From the NCBI GenBank assembly GCA_030840645.1, contig JAVEEC010000105.1, positions 1-64,000 on the forward strand: 64,000 nucleotides of DNA. The letters run 5' to 3'. The stretch comes from Frankiaceae bacterium. GTDB taxonomy: Bacteria > Actinomycetota > Actinomycetes > BP-191. Positions 7,589-16,600 of the stretch are shown here, piece after piece. Under the pieces are notes generated by a model. That model was not told the origin of the DNA. It did no database searches and saw only the letters and a list, made by a program, of their open reading frames with translations. A program made the position numbers and the translations under genes. Each line of letters starts with the position of its first letter. The stretch's first letter is position 1.

Positions 7589-8580
7589 TGACGGTCAACC
7601 GCTTCCTAGTCGGCGACGCGCTCACCCGGCTCCGGGAACTCCCGGCGGCCAGTGTCGATACCGTCATCACCAGCCCGCCGTACCTGCTGCTCCGCGACTA
7701 CGACGTCGTGGGCCAGATCGGCGCCGAAACGAACGCCGACGCCTGGGCGGACCGCCTGCTGCCGGTACTGCGCGAGGTCGCCCGCGTACTCAAGCCAAGC
7801 GGCAGCCTGTGGCTCAACCTAGGCGACTGCTATGCCCGCCACCCCCGACACGGAGCGCCACCGAAGAGCCTGCTGCTCGCCCCGGAACGGCTCCTGCTCC
7901 GCCTCCACGTCGACGGCTGGATCGTTCGGAACAAGGTCGTCTGGGCCAAGCGCAACCCCAGGCCGTCGAGCGTCCGCGACCGCCTGACCTGTACCTGGGA
8001 GCCCGTCTACCTGCTGGTCCGCTCCCGCCACTACTACTTCGACCTCGACGCGATTCGTCGCCCGCTCCGCTCACTGCCACGGGCACCGGCGAGACATCCG
8101 CCGCGACTGCAACAGGGCATCGGGCCGCTCGCCAACGCCAACAGCGGGCTACGGCGACTCGGTGCCCTAGGCATCCCTGGTCATTCCCTTGGGGCGAACC
8201 CCGGCGACGTCGTGACCACCGCCGCCAGCAACTACCGGGGCGCCCACTTCGCCACCTTCCCGACGGCGCTCGTGGAGCCGCTGCTCACAGCGACCTGCCC
8301 GGAGAAGATCTGCGCCGACTGCGGTCGCCCGTGGAACCGCGAACCGGCACGGCGGCTTGGGGAACTCGCCATCCTCGGTCACCTTCGACCCGTCTGTGAA
8401 TGCGCCGCGTCGGCGATACCGGGGCTGGTGCTGGACCCGTTCAGCGGCGCGGGCACGGTAGCGCTGGTCGCTCAGACGCACGGCCGGCACTGGCTCGGCA
8501 TCGACCTCAACCCGGCATACGTCCGCCTCGCCGAGCAACGGCTCCGGGACGCCACCAACGGTCAACGACGGGCCGCATGA
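7585..8580 (+). CDS. DNA methyltransferase, beta class (N4-C or N6-A)
   Basis: A 331-residue amino-methyltransferase. Catalytic motif IV is TSPPY at residues 29-33. The AdoMet-binding motif I, DPFSGAGT, comes late (about residue 292), so the order IV then I marks the beta class. Between them are typical beta-class segments (WAKRNPRPSS, LTCTWEPVYLL) and a Cys cluster (CPEKICADC and CECA) that probably binds zinc. SPPY fits N4-cytosine or N6-adenine; the target cannot be read from the sequence. No restriction nuclease gene adjoins it, so it is an orphan, perhaps protecting the element or marking its DNA. Confidence 0.88.
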   Translation: MMTVNRFLVGDALTRLRELPAASVDTVITSPPYLLLRDYDVVGQIGAETNADAWADRLLPVLREVARVLKPSGSLWLNLGDCYARHPRHGAPPKSLLLAPERLLLRLHVDGWIVRNKVVWAKRNPRPSSVRDRLTCTWEPVYLLVRSRHYYFDLDAIRRPLRSLPRAPARHPPRLQQGIGPLANANSGLRRLGALGIPGHSLGANPGDVVTTAASNYRGAHFATFPTALVEPLLTATCPEKICADCGRPWNREPARRLGELAILGHLRPVCECAASAIPGLVLDPFSGAGTVALVAQTHGRHWLGIDLNPAYVRLAEQRLRDATNGQRRAA

Positions 8581-8668
8581 TGCGGCGCGCCTCGTCGCTG
8601 CCGTGCGGCTTCACCGCGCGAACCCAAGAGGGGCTCGCCAGCCGCACCCGCACCGAGGAGGCACGTCT

Positions 8669-8980
8669 ATGAAGACCCTCGCCGTCGAGCTCGACGATGA
8701 GCTGCACGCGCAGCTCACGATGCTCGGCCAGGTTCTGAACAAGCCGGTCAAGGCGCTCATGTACGACGGCGTCAAGGACTACGTCGGTCGGCTCCGTCAG
8801 AGCCCGGAGGTGATCGCCAAGGCGAAGACCTTGCGCGACGCCTTCGACGCCGACGTCGCTGTCCGCCGCAACGCCCTCGACGGCCTGCTCGACCCGGCCA
8901 AGCCCTGGCCTGGCAAGTCCGCAGGCGGGCAGCCCACGAAGCCGGCCAAGCCGGCGAAGGCCACCCCCGCACAGGCCTAG
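8669..8980 (+). CDS. Ribbon-helix-helix-like small protein
   Basis: A 103-residue protein. The N-terminus (MKTLAVELDDELHAQLTMLG, then NKPVKALMYDGVKDYV) has the strand-helix-helix pattern of ribbon-helix-helix DNA-binding proteins. A charged helix follows, and the tail is Lys/Pro/Ala-rich. The ATG at 8669 has GAGGAG just upstream; the longer frame from 8603 is rejected. It lies immediately before the large hairpin and the recombinase promoter, so it may repress the integrase operon or act in partition. No toxin partner is visible next to it. Confidence 0.65.
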   Translation: MKTLAVELDDELHAQLTMLGQVLNKPVKALMYDGVKDYVGRLRQSPEVIAKAKTLRDAFDADVAVRRNALDGLLDPAKPWPGKSAGGQPTKPAKPAKATPAQA

Positions 8981-9017
8981 CCACGGATCCACGCTTGACG
9001 AAAGGAGGCGGGAACAC

Positions 9018-9076
9018 GGCGGGAGCGTCCACATGGTCGAGACAACCTTGTCTCCCCGGACGCTCCCGCCTCTTTC
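9018..9076. terminator. Strong hairpin, probable terminator, before the recombinase operon
   Basis: GGCGGGAGCGTCC (9018-9030) pairs perfectly with GGACGCTCCCGCC (9058-9070). Inside it a second perfect stem, GAGACAA/TTGTCTC (9039-9045 and 9048-9054), closes on CC. TCTTTC follows. It ends the gene at 8980 and separates it from the recombinase pair; the nested stem is unusually elaborate for a plain terminator. Confidence 0.7.
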
Positions 9077-9122
9077 ACTTTGACTAACAAGAAGGGAGGC
9101 GCATGGACATGGACACGACGTT

Positions 9123-9175
9123 GTGGAATCAAACGACACGATTGCATTTTGGTGGAATCGGCGCGAGAATAGAAT
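9123..9175 (+). promoter_or_regulatory. Candidate promoter and repeated operator of the recombinase operon
   Basis: This is an AT-rich tract. TTGCAT (9142-9147) and GAGAAT (9165-9170) are 17 bp apart and could be -35 and -10 boxes. GTGGAATC occurs at 9123-9130 and again at 9152-9159 (29 bp start to start), the second copy lying between the two boxes, as an operator would. The recombinase-like gene starts at 9198 after AGGAAGG. Confidence 0.4.
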
Positions 9176-9197
9176 ATAAAAGGAAGGGTCAATATCA

Positions 9198-9584
9198 ATG
9201 GCTGGATCGGACTCCCACGTGAGAAAGAAGGCGATCATCTACATGCGACTAGCGAACATCAGTGACGCTGACCTCGAGGGGGATGCGTTCGCTCGCCAAC
9301 GGGCAGCGTGCCTCGCGGCGGCGGGCCAGCTTGATGCTGAGGTCGTCGGCGTCCACGCTGATAGTGGCTACTCCGGAACCTCCGCACTACGTCCTGGCCT
9401 CAACGAACTCTTGGCAGAGCTAAGAGGGCGCCAAGATGTCGCGTACGTCATCGTGTCCGATCTTGGCCGCTGGAGCCGTCAACACCGGCTGTTCACAGAT
9501 CTCATGCAACGGCTCAACGATACGCGCGTCCGGCTCGTCGTCGCCGACCAGCCCGCGAGCCTCGCCGAGGCGGTGCGGACATGA
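9198..9584 (+). CDS. Catalytically defective serine recombinase-like protein
   Basis: A 128-residue protein that aligns only with the N-terminal resolvase domain of serine recombinases: YMRLANIS at residues 15-22 stands where YxRVSS normally is, GYSG (57-60) is kept, and SDLGRWSR (87-94) stands where RLDRLSR normally is. The catalytic Ser is replaced by Ala19 and the active-site Asp by Gly90, while the two Arg remain. It has no recombinase or zinc-ribbon domain. Its stop overlaps the integrase ATG (ATGA), so both are made together. It probably cannot cut DNA; a regulatory partner, such as a heterodimer subunit or directionality factor for the integrase, is possible. AGGAAGG precedes the start. 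Confidence 0.75.
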   Translation: MAGSDSHVRKKAIIYMRLANISDADLEGDAFARQRAACLAAAGQLDAEVVGVHADSGYSGTSALRPGLNELLAELRGRQDVAYVIVSDLGRWSRQHRLFTDLMQRLNDTRVRLVVADQPASLAEAVRT

Positions 9585-11296
9585 CACCGCTCGTTGCCGA
9601 GACGGCACCCCCTCACACCCGACCGATCACGAGCGACCGGTCGACGCAGCTTAAACGGTTTGTCGGGTACCTCCGGGTCAGCTCAGACGAGCAGACCAAG
9701 ACCAATGCCCGCGACGGGTACTCCATAGATGTCCAGCGCGAGATGGTCGAGCGCAAAGCCGTGCAACTCGGTGGCGAGGTCGTGGAGTGGTTCGTTGACC
9801 CCGGCCGCTCCGCCAAGAACCTCAACCGGCCAGACCTCACCCGGATGCGTCAGTACCTTCGCGATCATCCCGAGGTCGACGGTGTGATCGTCGCCTGGCT
9901 CGATCGACTCTCCCGTAACACCGAGGACGCCGTCGTCCTGTTCACCGAGTTTCGAGAAACCGGCGTACATCTCATCTCCTGCTCCGAGAGCTTCGACGAA
10001 ACCCCAGCCGGCAAGTTCATGCGGGCCATCTTCACCGCCAAGGCCCAATACGACAACGACGACCGCGCCGAGCGAGTCACCCGGGGCATCCAGAAGAAGC
10101 TAGAGCAAGGTGGCACCCCAACCCGAGCGCATATCGGCTACCTCAACACTCGCAAACGAGTCGGCGGCAAAGACATCGCTACCGTCGTCGTAGACGACGA
10201 GCGCATCGGCCACATTCAGTGGGCGTTCGAGCAGTACGCCACGGGTGAATGGAGCGACTCCACGCTCTGGCTGGCGCTCGTAGAACGCGGCCTCACCAGC
10301 CAGCCGCGCGGCGACCGGCCCGAAGTACCCGTCGCCCGGTCGAAGGTCGCCACCATCCTCACCGACCGCTACTACCTCGGCCAAGTGCCATACAAGGGCC
10401 AGTGGTATCGAGGCGAACACCCTCAGACGATCGACCCCGAACTGTTCGACCGAGTACAAGAGATCCGGACCGCGCACCGCCACGCCGGAGACAAGCCCAG
10501 TCAGCACCGCCACTACCTCAAGGGCACGCTGTACTGCGGCCACTGCGGCTCTCGCCTCGGCATGACCCCATCGACCGGCAACGGCGGCACCTACGACTAC
10601 ACCTACTGCATCGAACGGCATCTACGCGGGACCTGTCAGCAACCGCACGTCGTCGTGGACCGTTTCGAGCCGCAGGTCATCGCGCTCTACGACCACATAC
10701 GGATCGTGCCCAAGTGGCGGGAGCGGGTCCGGGCGTGCCTCCGCGACGACGCCGACGCCGACCTCGGCCAACGGCAGCGTGAAATCGCCCGGCTGACGAA
10801 GCGGCTCGCCCAACTCGCCGTCGAGAAGAAGAACCTTGCCATCAGCCTGCGCAAGGCCCCCCGCCTGGCCGAAGAGATCAACGCCCAACTCGATGACATC
10901 GAAGCCCAGGAGAAGGCCGCCACGAAGAGGCTGGCCGATGCCAACCTCGACCGCGACACCCTCGCCAAGGTCTACGCCGACGCCGAGCGACTCCTTGACC
11001 GGCTACCGCTGGCCGCTCGCATCGTGGACGAACACGGACGCCGCCTGCTCAACCAGTTCTTCTTCGAGAAGGTCCTGGTCAAGGGACACCAACTCGTCGG
11101 CGTGATCTACACCGAGACCGCTCGCTTGATCCTCGGCTACCCGTCTGGACCAGTAGGGCCAGGCGGACAGTCGATAGCCAGCGAGATCACCTTCTACGGC
11201 GCGACCAACCCGGACCCTCTCTCGGGGGTCCAGGGTTCGAACATTGACTCTCTGGTGGGCGCGGCAGGGGTCGAACCTGCGACCGCTCGGGTGTAA
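9581..11296 (+). CDS. Large serine integrase
   Basis: A 571-residue site-specific recombinase. The resolvase domain has YLRVSSDEQ at 30-38 (catalytic Ser34) and WLDRLSRN near residues 106-113. The recombinase domain follows, then a zinc ribbon (YCGHCGSRLG with later Cys) near residues 315-355, a long coiled coil (about 390-470) and a C-terminal tail. It integrates and excises the element. Its last ~15 codons are read through the 3' half of the antisense tRNA-Val (ending GVEPATARV), and the TAA stop (11294-11296) is formed by the anticodon-loop sequence. So the C-terminus depends on the integrated state. It overlaps the defective paralogue by 4 bases. Confidence 0.92.
   Translation: MTPLVAETAPPHTRPITSDRSTQLKRFVGYLRVSSDEQTKTNARDGYSIDVQREMVERKAVQLGGEVVEWFVDPGRSAKNLNRPDLTRMRQYLRDHPEVDGVIVAWLDRLSRNTEDAVVLFTEFRETGVHLISCSESFDETPAGKFMRAIFTAKAQYDNDDRAERVTRGIQKKLEQGGTPTRAHIGYLNTRKRVGGKDIATVVVDDERIGHIQWAFEQYATGEWSDSTLWLALVERGLTSQPRGDRPEVPVARSKVATILTDRYYLGQVPYKGQWYRGEHPQTIDPELFDRVQEIRTAHRHAGDKPSQHRHYLKGTLYCGHCGSRLGMTPSTGNGGTYDYTYCIERHLRGTCQQPHVVVDRFEPQVIALYDHIRIVPKWRERVRACLRDDADADLGQRQREIARLTKRLAQLAVEKKNLAISLRKAPRLAEEINAQLDDIEAQEKAATKRLADANLDRDTLAKVYADAERLLDRLPLAARIVDEHGRRLLNQFFFEKVLVKGHQLVGVIYTETARLILGYPSGPVGPGGQSIASEITFYGATNPDPLSGVQGSNIDSLVGAAGVEPATARV
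11214..11233 (-). terminator. Hairpin downstream of tRNA-Val
   Basis: GGACCC and GGGTCC arms lie about 20-40 bases past the tRNA 3' end, with a purine/pyrimidine-rich loop. It has no T-tract. It lies inside the integrase coding sequence on the other strand, so it may be chance. Confidence 0.3.
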
Positions 11297-11328
11297 GCCG
11301 AGTGCTCGTTCCGCTGAGCTACGCGCCC
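11253..11328 (-). tRNA. tRNA-Val (anticodon TAC)
   Basis: The minus strand gives a full cloverleaf: acceptor GGGCGCG/CGCGCCC, D stem GCTC/GAGC, anticodon stem CTCGG/CCGAG around CTTACAC (anticodon TAC, reading GUA), a 5-base variable loop, T arm GCAGG-TTCGAAC-CCTGC, and an encoded CCA (11253-11255). Length is 76 nt. It is the attachment target of the element to its left: the integrase gene overlaps the tRNA's 3' half in antisense, while the 5' side faces the chromosome. Confidence 0.96.
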
Positions 11329-11410
11329 CTCGTGTGCCGCCGAGCGTACCGGCCGGCGGAATCCCGGGAACTCGGTCGTTCTTGTCACAGGGGTGCGGTA
11401 CACACGGTCC

Positions 11411-12718
11411 ATGACCTTGCTGCCCCGACGGATGCGCGGGCTGCCGCGCGGGGTGTGGGTGCTCGTCGCCGGCACGCTGATCACCCGCGCCGGCTCGTTC
11501 GCGGTGCCGTTCTTGACCATCTACTTGCACAACGAGCGCGGCCTGTCGCTGCGCTGGGCCGGCTTCGCCCTGGCGGCGTACGGCGCCGGCGGCATGGTCG
11601 CGTCCCTCACCGGTGGAACGCTCGCCGACCGGCTGGGTCGCAAGCCGGTCGTCGTCGGCTCGCCGCTGCTGGGCGGGCTCGCGCTCATCGCGTTGCTCTT
11701 CACGCAGGCGCCGCTCGCGGTGCTCGGCGTCGCGTTCCTGGCGGGCGTCGTCGCGGAGGCGGGCCGGCCCGCCATCTCGGCGATGCTCACCGACCTGACG
11801 CCCCTCGACCGGCGCATCGACGCGTTCGCGCTGTTCCGCCTCGTCATCAACCTCGGCTTCGCCGTCGGGACCGGGCTCGGCGGCATCCTGATCACGCACT
11901 TCGGCTTCGCGCGGCTGTTCGTCGCCGACGCGGCGACGTCCTGGATCTACGCGGCAGTGGCACTCGCGCTCCTCCCGGAGACCAGACCGCAGGCCCGCGA
12001 GGCACCCGACAGCCGGCAACGCGGCTTCGGCGCGGTGCTCGCGGACCCGGCGTTCCGGCGGTTCTGGGCGGGCTCGTTCGTCATGGCGGTGGTCTTCGCC
12101 CAGACGATGGTGACGCTGCCGCTGGCGCTCACCGAGCGCGGCTTCTCCACCGCCGTCTACGGCGGCCTCATCTCGGCCAACGGCGTCATCATCATCGCCA
12201 GCGAGTTCTGGATCAGCGGGCGGTCGCGGCACTTCCCACCGCACCGCGTGATGGCCCTCGGCGCGGTGCTGCTCGGCGGCGGGTACGCCGCCATGGGCAT
12301 GGTCGGCCGGTCGATCCCGCTGCTCCTGGGCACCGTCGTCGTGTGGACGTTCGGCGAGATGCTCGGCTCGCCGACCGGCCAGGCGTACCTCTCCGCCATC
12401 GCCCCGCCGCACCTCCGCGGGCGGTACGCGGGAGGGCTCGGCCTGGCCTGGTCGCTCGCCTTCACCGTCGGCCCGATCCTCGGCGGCGTGGCGCTCGCGG
12501 TCGGGGGCGCCTCGCTCTGGCTCGGCAGCCTCGCGCTCGCGCTGGTGTCCGCGCTGCTGTTCCTCACCCTGCCGCCGGTACCAACGACAGCCCCCGTCGC
12601 GATCCCGGCCGGCCCGCCCGCACGCCCCGGCGACCCCGCGCCGGTCGCGCCGGGGCTGGCGATCCCGGACCAGCCTCGGGGGCGGCTGCTGGCGCGGTTC
12701 GCGCGACCTCGGTCGTAG
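11411..12718 (+). CDS. MFS transporter
   Basis: A 435-residue major facilitator with about 12 hydrophobic segments. The loop between helices 2 and 3 has the classical GGTLADRLGRKP motif near residues 68-79. The family is a proton-coupled exporter type, but the substrate cannot be inferred. A GTG at 11393 is possible, but the ATG at 11411 is preferred: TACACA at 11399-11404 could be a -10 giving a nearly leaderless message, and the protein begins normally there. It is the first chromosomal gene to the right of the tRNA and converges with the zinc-ribbon gene. Confidence 0.85.
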   Translation: MTLLPRRMRGLPRGVWVLVAGTLITRAGSFAVPFLTIYLHNERGLSLRWAGFALAAYGAGGMVASLTGGTLADRLGRKPVVVGSPLLGGLALIALLFTQAPLAVLGVAFLAGVVAEAGRPAISAMLTDLTPLDRRIDAFALFRLVINLGFAVGTGLGGILITHFGFARLFVADAATSWIYAAVALALLPETRPQAREAPDSRQRGFGAVLADPAFRRFWAGSFVMAVVFAQTMVTLPLALTERGFSTAVYGGLISANGVIIIASEFWISGRSRHFPPHRVMALGAVLLGGGYAAMGMVGRSIPLLLGTVVVWTFGEMLGSPTGQAYLSAIAPPHLRGRYAGGLGLAWSLAFTVGPILGGVALAVGGASLWLGSLALALVSALLFLTLPPVPTTAPVAIPAGPPARPGDPAPVAPGLAIPDQPRGRLLARFARPRS

Positions 12719-12722
12719 CCGC

Positions 12723-13046
12723 TCAGTCCCTGCCGAACGCCCGGTCCAGCGCTGCCGCCACCTCCGCGGCCAGCGTTCCGGTAGCACGCGCTGGCGCCGG
12801 AGCGGCGGACGAGGCCGCGACTCCGTCCCCCGCATGCCCGCACCCCCGGCACGCCGTCTCGCCGAGCCGCCGGACCAGCGCCGTCGAGCCGCACGCCGCG
12901 CACCGGTCCAGCGCCGCCGCCCACGCGCCGGACCGCTGGCAGTCCGGGCAGCCGAGCACCTGCACCCCGGCAACGACGCCGCGCTGCCACGGCGACGCGC
13001 CGCGTGCCGGGTCGGCCTGCCGCGCACCGCAGACGTGACAGCCCAC
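12723..13046 (-). CDS. Zinc-ribbon small protein
   Basis: A 107-residue protein with four CxxC pairs (CHVC, CPDC, CAAC, CRGC) in the first 75 residues, which suggests two zinc ribbons. An Ala-rich segment and a short C-terminal helix follow. It starts at GTG 13046, two bases after the peroxiredoxin stop, so it is probably in the same transcript. No named family is recognised. A role in nucleic-acid or protein binding is possible. Confidence 0.6.
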   Translation of the reverse strand: MGCHVCGARQADPARGASPWQRGVVAGVQVLGCPDCQRSGAWAAALDRCAACGSTALVRRLGETACRGCGHAGDGVAASSAAPAPARATGTLAAEVAAALDRAFGRD

Positions 13047-13048
13047 CG

Positions 13049-13504
13049 CTACACCCCGGCCAGCACCGTGAGGTACTCCGCCTGGTCGCGGGCGTCGGGG
13101 ATGGCGTTGACGACCAGCCAGCGCACGACGCCCGCCCGGTCGATGACGTAGGTCCCCCGCGTCGAGCAGCCGCGGACCGCGTCGAAGCAGCCGTACGCCT
13201 GCGACACCGCGCCGTGTGGCCAGAAGTCGGCGAGCAGCGGGAACGTGAACCCCTCCCGCTCCGCCCAGACCTTGTGGGCGTACGGCGTGTCGACCGAGAC
13301 CGTGAGGACCTGGACGTCGTCGTTCTCGAACGACGCCAGGTCGTCGCGGATCGCGCAGAGCTCGCCCGCGCAGACCCGGGTGAACGCGTACGGGTAGAAG
13401 ACGAGGACGACGTTCTTCACGCCGCGTAAGTCCGCGAGCGACACGACCTGGTTGTTCTGATCCTTCAGCGCGAACTCCGGCGCCTGCTGCCCCACCTCCA
13501 CCAT
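13049..13504 (-). CDS. ahpE: Peroxiredoxin AhpE
   Basis: A 151-residue cytosolic thiol peroxidase that reduces hydroperoxides. The peroxidatic Cys45 sits in FTRVCAGELC; Cys50 five residues later may resolve it. The segment FPLLADFWPHGAVSQAYG is nearly the same as in mycobacterial AhpE as I remember it, so the assignment to that subfamily is firm. The ATG at 13504 gives the family's normal length; the longer frame to 13669 is rejected. It is followed at once by the zinc-ribbon gene and is divergent from the M36 protease gene. Confidence 0.92.
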   Translation of the reverse strand: MVEVGQQAPEFALKDQNNQVVSLADLRGVKNVVLVFYPYAFTRVCAGELCAIRDDLASFENDDVQVLTVSVDTPYAHKVWAEREGFTFPLLADFWPHGAVSQAYGCFDAVRGCSTRGTYVIDRAGVVRWLVVNAIPDARDQAEYLTVLAGV

Positions 13505-13683
13505 GCGAGCGATGGTACGTCGCCTCCACGCGGCCCGAGCGCGCGAATCAACCGGGCAAACACTCCGAAACCACGCAACCGCCGAGATCCGCTCGGGGTG
13601 CCACGCAGGAAGTTCGACACGGGAAGCCGAACCTGTCGGGTCAGCACCCACGCCCAGCAGCACCGCCATCAGGGAGAACCGAC

Positions 13684-16600
13684 GTGAAGTTCTGTTACGC
13701 GATCGCGGGCGTCATCGCCGCGAGCCTCACCGCGACCGCCGCCGCCGGCGCGACAGCAGCAGGACCGGCCCCGTCGCCGTTCCGCGCCGTCGCCGACCGC
13801 GAGTCGCGCACCGGCCTCGCCCTGAGCGACCACGACTCCGCCTTCCCGGACGTCGACACGCGCACCGCCACCCCGAAGTGGGCGCCGACCGCGGCCGCGC
13901 TGCGCGACGTCCGCTCCCTGCCGGGCACGACCGCGCGCTGGACCGACTTCGGCACCGTGTCGTTCCTCCAGGCCGAGGACCCGGCCGGCTGGGTCGACAG
14001 CGGCCTCACCGGCGCGCCGAAGGACGCCGCGCGGCGCTGGGTCAAGGCGCACAAGTCGCTGTTCCGCCTGACCGACGCCGACGTCGACAACCTCGAGCTG
14101 CTCAACGACGCCGTGCTCACCGGCACCCCCGCGCACGCGGTGCTGTTCCGCCAGCGTTTCGGCGACCTGATGTCCGCGCAGGACGGCCTGATCATGGTCG
14201 CCGTCCGCGACGGCCGGATCGCCCTCGTCACGTCCTCCGCCGTCGGCCACGGCACCCTCGCCGCGCAGCCCGCGATCAGCCCCGCCGCGGCCTGGCTCGC
14301 GGCCGCGAAGGACACCGGCCACGCTGACATCACGCTGGCCAACGTCGTCTCGACCGGCATCGAGCACACCGGCTTCGCGACGTTCCGCGTCCCCGGCCTG
14401 AACCTCGCCCAGCGCGCCCGCCTCGTCGCGTTCGCGACGCGCACCGACGGCATCCGCCCGGCGTACGAGACGATCGTCGCCGACAACACCAACGGCGACC
14501 TCGAGGGCTACACGGTCTTCGTCGACGCGGTCACCGGCCGCGCGCTGTTCCGCCAGAACCGCGTCCAGCAGCTCGCCAACGAGCCCGGCCCCGCGGTCGA
14601 CGGCCTCTCGGTCGACGGCCTCGACGCCGCCGCGCGCACGCCCGGCGGCGGCCAGTTCTCCGGCGCGTTCAAGAAGGGCGCGTGCGGGCCGCTGCACCCG
14701 TTCAACGTCACCGGCTCGCCGTCCGCGATCGCGGCCGCCGTCGTCACGACGCCGGTCCCGGCGAACGTCGACACGGTCGTCAAGATCCTGCGCGGCAAGA
14801 CCGTCGTCGCCAGCGGCGACACCGTCGACGGCCCCGAGGCCGCGGCGTACACGCCCGGCGGCGGCGCGCCCGCGGGGGCGTACGCCATCCAGATCTGCGC
14901 GTTCAACGGCTCGACCGAGGGCTCGTCCTACCAGGGCGCCTACACCGTGTACGACGGCCCGTCCGCGTCGCCGTTCAACTACCCGGCGAAGTGGAAGATC
15001 TTCCCGGCCAACCCCCTGCTCGCCAGCGCCAAGGACGTCCGCGTCACCGGCTGCTGGGACACCTCGGTGACCGTCAGCACGACCAAGACGCTGAAGGACT
15101 GCGCGATCTCCTTCGCGAGCCTCGCCTCCCGCCTCCCGTGGGACGTCGACCCGCGAACGCAGCAGTCGACGTTCACGACGTACGGCAACAACGCCCACAG
15201 CGCGTCCGCGTGGATGGCGCCCGGCGAGGGCGCCGCGGCTCCCGCCCCCGCCCCGGCGGTCGGCGCGATCACGCCCGCCGAGCAGTACTCGCCGGTGAGC
15301 CCGACCCGCGACTACGCCTTCCCGTGGACCGACCAGTGGCGTACGTCGAAAACGCCGAACCAGACGGGCACCGGCTGCGCGCCGTCGTCGTTCACGTCGC
15401 CGGCCCGCGTCGACATCGACGCGGCGACCGCGAACCTGTTCGCGATGCACAACCGGATGCACGACTTCGCCTACCACCTCGGCTACACCGAGCGGAACTA
15501 CAACCACCAGCTCTCGAACTTCGGCAACACCTCGCCGAGGTACGAGAACGACGCGCAGGTCGGCAACTCGCAGGCCGGCGCGGTCAACGGCGGCGGCGCG
15601 CCGACCTTCGGCGGCCGTGACAACGCCAACCAGCTCACGCTGAACGACGGCGTCGCGCCGATCAGCAACATGTACCTGTGGCAGCCGATCCCCGCGTCGT
15701 TCTACGCGGCCTGCACCGACGGCGACTACGACATGTCGGTGATCGGTCACGAGTACACGCACGCGATCAGCAACCGCATGGTCGGCGGCCCGGACGCCGG
15801 CATCGGCGGCGAGCAGGGCGGCGCGATGGGTGAGTCGTGGAGCGACCTCGTCGCGCTCGAGTTCCTCAACGCGTACGGCTACGCCGGCAAGAGCGGCGAG
15901 GGCAAGGGCACCGTCGGCGCGTACGTCACCGGCGACAAGCTCGACGGCATCCGCGACTTCAACCTCGACCGCAACCCGCTCAACTACGCGGACTACGCGT
16001 TCGACACCACCGGCGCCGAGGTGCACGCCGACGGCGAGATCTGGAACGGCGTCCAGTGGGCGCTGCGCTCCTGGTTCATGAAGGCGTACAACTCCCGCTA
16101 CCCGTCGGCGAACGCGTCCCTCCAGGCGCGGTGCGCCAACGGCCAGCTGCCCGCCGACCAGTGCCCCGGCAACCGCCGCTGGGTCCAGCTGATCTTCGAC
16201 TCGTTCCTCCTCATGCCGGCCGACGTCAGCATGCTGGACGCGCGGGACGCGATGCTCGCGGCGGACAAGCTCCGCTTCGGCGGCAAGGACCTGGCCGGCA
16301 TGTGGCAGGTCTTCGCCAACCGCGGCATGGGCAAGGGCGCCAGGACGGCGAGCGCGAGCGACGCCGAGCCGACGCCGAGCTTCGTCTCGCCGTACCGCAA
16401 GCCGGCGACCGTGCGCTTCAACTTCGTCGACGAGGCGACGCGCAAGCCGGTCCGCGCGTCGGCGTTCGTCGGCCGCTTCGAGGCCCGCGTCACGCCGGTC
16501 GCGGACACCGACAAGTTCACCGCGATCCGGGACACCGTCCAGCTCGCGGGCGGCGCGTACGAGTTCGTCCTCCGCGGGCCCGGCTACGGCCTGCACCGCG

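Larger units (their letters stand above)
1..11296. mobile_element. Integrative mobile element, right-hand part, inserted at tRNA-Val
   Basis: This stretch carries a serine integrase next to a tRNA, a VirD4/HerA-type DNA-transfer ATPase, a replication-relaxation protein, an orphan methyltransferase and many small unknown genes, all on the plus strand. That is the cargo of an actinobacterial integrative and conjugative/mobilisable element. Base composition is patchier and more AT-rich (for example 2000-3100, 4130-4200 and 9100-9200) than the very GC-rich chromosome right of the tRNA. The left end lies outside the window. No relaxase or replication initiator is seen here, so self-transfer cannot be judged. 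The right junction should lie between the last conserved integrase codons (about 11150) and the tRNA. Confidence 0.85.

Noticed and set aside
11230-11245. GGGTTCGAAC just left of tRNA-Val, considered as a second tRNA T-arm or duplicated attachment fragment
   Set aside because: The flanks do not pair as a T stem, no other tRNA part is present, and a serine integrase does not need a long duplicated tRNA end.
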